DNA from: Clostridia bacterium
GTDB lineage: Bacteria; Bacillota_A; Clostridia; Christensenellales; Borkfalkiaceae
Length of the DNA stretch: 5,676 nt
Direction of reading: 5' to 3'
Assembly (NCBI GenBank): GCA_017456945.1
Contig: JAFTIK010000078.1
Coordinates: forward strand, 1-5,676
Below, in pieces: positions 4,984-5,676 of the stretch (its first letter is position 1; each line of letters opens with the position of its first letter). The position numbers and the translations under genes are program-made. The notes below the pieces were generated by a model that worked only from the letters and a program-made list of their open reading frames with translations, had not been told where the DNA came from and did not search any database.

Positions 4984-5676
4984 TTATTCTCCGTCGTTAA
5001 AATATAATATGCCGAGAGTATTTGCGCCGCAATGGCTAGCGATAGTGCAACCAGCGTGCGTTTCGTAAATATTCTTAAACCCTGCTTCTATAAGCGCTTG
5101 CCTTGCAGCCGAAACCATTTCGGGCGTAGCCGTTGTATAAGTAATAAACGCCATTTCTAGATCGGGGGTATGGTATTCGTAAAGAACGTCTGCACAGTAC
5201 TTGGTTATAACCCTATCCATACTGCCACGATACTTTTTATCAGAGCCCATCTTACCGTCTTTAACCACTATTCTAGGTCTAATTCTTAAAACGTTAGCGC
5301 CGAGAAGAGCCAAAGCGTTACATCTACCGCCTTTATAAAGGTAATCTAATCTTTCAACTATAAAACTTGCTTGAACTTTACCCGTACGAGCCTGAACGAG
5401 CGATTGAATTTCCTTAGGCGAAACGCCTTTATCTGCAAGTTGCCTTGCATAGATTGCAAGAAGCCCTATACCTGTAGAAAGATTTAAACTATCAACTACG
5501 AAAACGTTTTCCACGTTATCAGACGCGCGAAAAGCGTTACCGCAAGAAGATGATAAACCACTTGAAAGACAAATATGAATTACCGCGTCGTAATCCTTTC
5601 TTAACTCTTGAAAATACTCGGTGTATTCAAATTCGTTCAAGGCGTTGGTTTTTGGTAAAACGCCGTTTTCATCAAC
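4984..5676 (-). CDS. DegV family fatty-acid-binding protein (N-terminus outside window)
   Basis: The frame is open from the right edge (V-D-E-N-G-V-L-P-K-T-N-A, then L-N-E-F), giving 230 residues here. Full DegV proteins have about 280, so about 50 N-terminal residues, including the usual T-D-S motif, lie beyond the window. The TTG at 5638-5640 is an internal Leu codon, not the start. Family marks are LPKTNA (the K-T-S/N ligand-site region), HICLSSGLSSSCGNA, VDSLNLSTGIGLLA, VERLDYLYKGGR, IRPRIVVKDGKM and GCTIASHCGANTLGILYF near the C-terminus. DegV/FakB proteins bind a single fatty acid in a pocket between two alpha/beta domains. Some hand it to the fatty-acid kinase FakA for phosphorylation and membrane-lipid incorporation. 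No kinase gene is visible here. The gene ends in TAA 17 bases ahead of the DUF1508 gene. Confidence 0.95.
   Translation of the reverse strand, partial: VDENGVLPKTNALNEFEYTEYFQELRKDYDAVIHICLSSGLSSSCGNAFRASDNVENVFVVDSLNLSTGIGLLAIYARQLADKGVSPKEIQSLVQARTGKVQASFIVERLDYLYKGGRCNALALLGANVLRIRPRIVVKDGKMGSDKKYRGSMDRVITKYCADVLYEYHTPDLEMAFITYTTATPEMVSAARQALIEAGFKNIYETHAGCTIASHCGANTLGILYFNDGE

Overview
All genes in this window lie on the minus strand, so they are transcribed from high to low coordinates. The gene content and order (infC-rpmI-rplT followed by a TrmH/SpoU methyltransferase), the strong GGAGG-type ribosome binding sites, an L20-type attenuator leader, a DegV protein and the AT-leaning sequence suggest a low-GC Firmicute, most likely an uncultured clostridium. 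No 16S or other taxonomic marker is present, so the lineage is an inference.

Layout in transcription order. (1) 5676-4984 is the C-terminal part of a DegV-family fatty-acid-binding protein, whose N-terminus lies outside the window. Seventeen bases later, 4966-3822 encodes a membrane-anchored, coiled-coil protein with two DUF1508 (YegP-like) domains. That frame is broken by a one-base shift at about 4295-4297, leaving two overlapping pieces (4966-4226 and 4265-3822). The unit ends in a strong intrinsic terminator (3783-3816). (2) A sigma-A-like promoter (3773-3745) precedes an inositol-monophosphatase-family gene (3726-2914) and an unrecognised protein with two membrane helices and a beta-rich soluble part (2895-2104). 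(3) A second promoter with a perfect TTGACA box (2086-2058) starts the translation operon. Its leader of about 185 nt holds a terminator hairpin and a competing antiterminator pairing, as expected for an L20-responsive attenuator. It is followed by infC (1864-1352, AUU start codon), rpmI (1319-1122) and rplT (1103-756). A hairpin (711-745) separates rplT from a TrmH-family RNA methyltransferase (704 to beyond position 1).

The third block is a coherent ribosome-biogenesis operon with two feedback layers visible in the sequence: the leader attenuator, which by analogy with Bacillus answers to L20, and the AUU start codon of infC, which by analogy with other bacteria answers to IF3 level. The first two blocks are ordinary accessory and metabolic genes. 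No mobile element, CRISPR array, tRNA or rRNA was seen. The only stretch without a gene approaching 300 bases is 1865-2103, and the infC promoter and leader account for it. The most useful corrections to a naive gene call are the 59-codon N-terminal extension of IF3, the frameshift in the DUF1508 gene, and the methyltransferase reading frame that runs off the left edge.
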